A DNA stretch of 64,000 bases from Xestospongia muta. Its lineage: Eukaryota; Porifera; Demospongiae; Haplosclerida; Petrosiidae. Each line of letters begins with the position of its first letter. The stretch's first letter is position 1. The stretch is from positions 32,189,245 through 32,253,244 of the forward strand of contig OY848917.1 of the NCBI GenBank assembly GCA_963693285.1, in the 5' to 3' direction. Below, one piece after another: positions 61,561 through 64,000 of this stretch. A program made the translations under genes and the position numbers. A model generated the notes under the pieces. The model made no database searches. It was not told where the DNA came from and saw only the letters and a list, made by a program, of their open reading frames with translations.

Positions 61561-62976
61561 CTGGGTACTCTATGCTTCGATACTGGTATTGAGTATACAA
61601 CACCCATTTTTAATTAACAATAGTGTAATAACAGTTAATATTTGTGACAGCCAAATGACTACCTGGTGATTGCGCATGCACAGACTGCTTTAATAATTAT
61701 AATTAAATAAGAGTAGTTAGATTGATATGATTAAACTAAGGAAATATGATAAATAAATGTTAAAGTTTAATATATAATAATATGTCATGAGAGAGAGAGA
61801 GAGGAGACAGAGATAAAGCAGGCCGAAGACAGATAATGAAGCATGATAATTGAACAATGAAGCTCATGCATACAGATAATGAGGAGTCGATAAGGTTGTA
61901 TATACTAGTGGTATTATAAGTCTGATCAACTTCAGATTGCCACGATAACACGGACATGGTGATGACATTCTGTATTCAATTTATACTTTATTTTTCAAGA
62001 CTTTGAGAGGACTCCAACTCTTGACAAATAGATTTAAAGGTTTTTAGCAAGGGGAGTCATCAGTCTTGAACTCACCTTGCTAGTTAATTTAAGTCATTGT
62101 CTTTTTATGCTTATTCTGACTCAATGGAAATATTCTTCTGTGTAGAGTTTGCACAAATACAACATTTCTGACATTTGAGGAACAATGATGTAATCGTCAA
62201 TTAGGTACATTGAACAATATTGTTGTCTTGAAATAACAAATATACATGTACATGTACCTGTGTTAAACTAGAGATAAACACTACTGCTCTTGGAACATTT
62301 ACATTTCACTCTGAAGACATTCAAATTCCCTAATATCTGGAGCCAGCCCCCTCAACCCAACCCCTGTATTTATCAACCATACAATCTTGTAACAGTCTTT
62401 ACTTTGCTCCAAAGACTTTATCCTATTTCTAAAAGATATCTGTCCTATTTAAAGTAGACCATCATTTTACACAATTAAAAAATTATAATCTTATCACTTT
62501 GAAAACACTATACTGATTTCTAAAAATTAAAAGAACTCAAGCTCAGTATTGTATCTGTAAAAAACCTTACTCTTTTTTAAATAGACCATCAGTTTACCAG
62601 CCAAAAAATACTTTACATTGATAGATACTATACAACTTAAAAAAACACAAACGTATTGAATATTATCACACCAGCCAAAAAATACTTTACATTGATAGAT
62701 ACTATACAACTTAAAAAAACAACCGTATTGAATATTATCACATTAAAAGACACAATCTTACTTCTTAAGACACTACCCTACTTCAAAATAGACTATCTTT
62801 TGCACAAAAGGACTACCCTTTTTAAATGCTACTACATTGAAAACCACTACCCTATTTTTAAAAATCCACTACCCCATTTTTAAAAACTACCACCATATTT
62901 AAAACTTGACTACCCTCTGTAAGATTTCACTAGCCTCTCTTTAATGTGGTTATTTTGGCACTAATCACCTCTCATA
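61561..62976 (-). repeat. Right terminal inverted repeat
   Basis: Inverse of 50241-51618. It contains an extra tandem duplication of 74 bp (62597-62670 and 62671-62742) that the left copy lacks. The integrase start codon lies about 90 bp inside this repeat's inner end. Confidence 0.85.
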
Positions 62977-64000
62977 TTGATCTGACTTTGTCTTGTATTT
63001 TGTTCAGCTAGTCAGCCAATCAGCAGTAGATTTTTGAACAGGTTCACAAATTACAGGGTCGTTTTTCAGTAAAACATGTGCATGTACACTATGCTGACCT
63101 TGATATTCTAAGTGATAACAATGCCCGTCAACATCAAGTGTTCCATACAACCAGTACTGAACAAAAGCAGTCAATCTTGACAAAAATACCAGTCTGTTAA
63201 GTATGGATGGTCAATCACTGTTTGAGCACAATGAAAATGGCTTGAAAAATCATAAAATTTAGAAATCAGATTATGTTCTGGCCAGTAATTATCAGCACCT
63301 TCACTTTGGTAAGTATTTGGCCGCCATGGACTTTAGTTTTTCTACAGTCAATCTAGAGTTGTTTGGATGTTGTTTCATATATATATTGGACTTTAATGGA
63401 AGTTGGTACCTTTGCTTTAAATTTAGTGCCTAATATGGAAACTGTGGATGACTACAAATCACGAGTACATTTGACCATCATATTTGATTTGTCACATTTT
63501 ATGAGATGCTTGAATCCATCTCTCAGTAAAAATGGTTTCTGGCAGGTAGGGTCACTAGTTCTATATGGGAATAATGCTGAAAAGGCCATAGTTGCTACAT
63601 ATAAGGAGTATTAAAATCATTTATAGCACTATTATCTATTCTAGGCCATAAAAAGGATCTTCATAATCCAGGTAAGAATGCGTTGCTTTATTTTCAGTTC
63701 TTTCTTGCAAAGAACATGTTTAAAAAGAATTACTGTTAGATTGATGGTCAGTATCACAGAAAGAATCATTGTTGTTGTCTTCATCAGCTACATACTCATC
63801 ATCCACTCAAAGGATGTAAGGAATCTATCTTCAGACAACTTGTCTATGGAAGCAAAAACAATAGATTATTTGTGTTTAAGTCATTGAAGACCTGACAATA
63901 TATGTTTATAATGAACTCTAAAGTGTACATGAGTATTATCAGTACCCTATATTGATGGACAATTAAAATGGATAGAGTTTTGAGATAAATTTGCCTAGAA
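62977..64000. other. Right flank, nothing firmly recognised
   Basis: A + strand open stretch at 63363-63614 (ETVDDYKSRVHLTIIFDLSHF) and fragments near 63120-63220 look weakly coding but carry stops between them. They may be a decayed gene or transposon ORF; no family is recognised. Confidence 0.3.

Larger units (their letters stand above)
50241..62976. mobile_element. 12.7-kb DDE-integrase transposon with ~1.4-kb inverted repeats carrying a HECT ligase
   Basis: The left end TATGAGAGGTAATTAGTGCC (50241) is inversely repeated at the right end (62976 inward) with one change. Inverted similarity continues to about 51618 on the left and 61561 on the right. It encloses a HECT-type gene (+) and an IS3-like integrase gene (-) that converge. 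Outside, TTGATA (50233-50238) and TTGATC (62977-62982) may be a diverged 6-bp target duplication, with two extra T on the left. Both genes carry one lesion and the arms have many substitutions and indels, so this insertion is older than the 25-33 kb element. Confidence 0.8.

Overview
The window looks like animal nuclear DNA, most likely from a demosponge of the Amphimedon type. It is AT-rich, with short GT-AG introns. It holds an ankyrin/ROC-COR/death-domain gene, a secreted protein of a family I know from sponges, and CR1/L2-like, hAT, CACTA, pogo and integrase-type transposons. The species call is inference. No rRNA, tRNA or CRISPR array was seen.

Region 1 (1-21.2 kb, + strand): the 3' part of a large gene whose 5' end lies left of the window. 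Eight 99-nt exons each encode exactly one 33-residue ankyrin repeat with phase-0 introns. They sit in two tandem ~8-kb segmental copies (about 166-8640 and 8680-16440). Each copy carries the same decayed hAT (DUF4371) relic and the same CR1/L2-like LINE nested in a small inverted-repeat element. A 2.06-kb exon then gives the last ankyrin repeat plus a ROC GTPase and a COR region, and four short exons end in a death domain and a poly(A) signal.

Region 2 (21.2-25.1 kb): mostly decayed sequence, with a possible two-exon minus-strand gene and a CACTA-type transposase relic.

Region 3 (25,129-33,354): an 8.2-kb mobile element flanked by the 6-bp direct repeat ATTTGC. Its inverted arms are about 3.3 kb. 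Each arm contains a complete five-exon DDE-integrase gene and the first two exons of a second gene. The unique centre supplies two different RING-like 3' exons pointing at each other, one per arm.

Region 4 (33.4-50.2 kb): few genes. It holds a 6 x 37-bp tandem repeat, a secreted sponge-type protein gene on the minus strand (one frameshift), a decayed second copy interrupted by a hAT-like MITE with an 8-bp target duplication, a pogo-type helix-turn-helix relic and a LINE ORF relic with a 2A-like motif.

Region 5 (50,241-62,976): a 12.7-kb element with about 1.4-kb terminal inverted repeats. It carries an 11-exon UBZ-UIM-HECT ubiquitin-ligase gene (+) and a convergent three-exon IS3-like DDE integrase gene (-). 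Each has one lesion: a 1-nt frameshift and a late in-frame TGA.

The most notable pattern is that two unrelated-looking inverted-repeat elements, about 17 kb apart, both pair an IS3-type eukaryotic integrase with a ubiquitin-ligase-type protein (RING-like in one, HECT in the other). This suggests a transposon lineage that carries ubiquitin-system cargo. I cannot check here whether it has been described.
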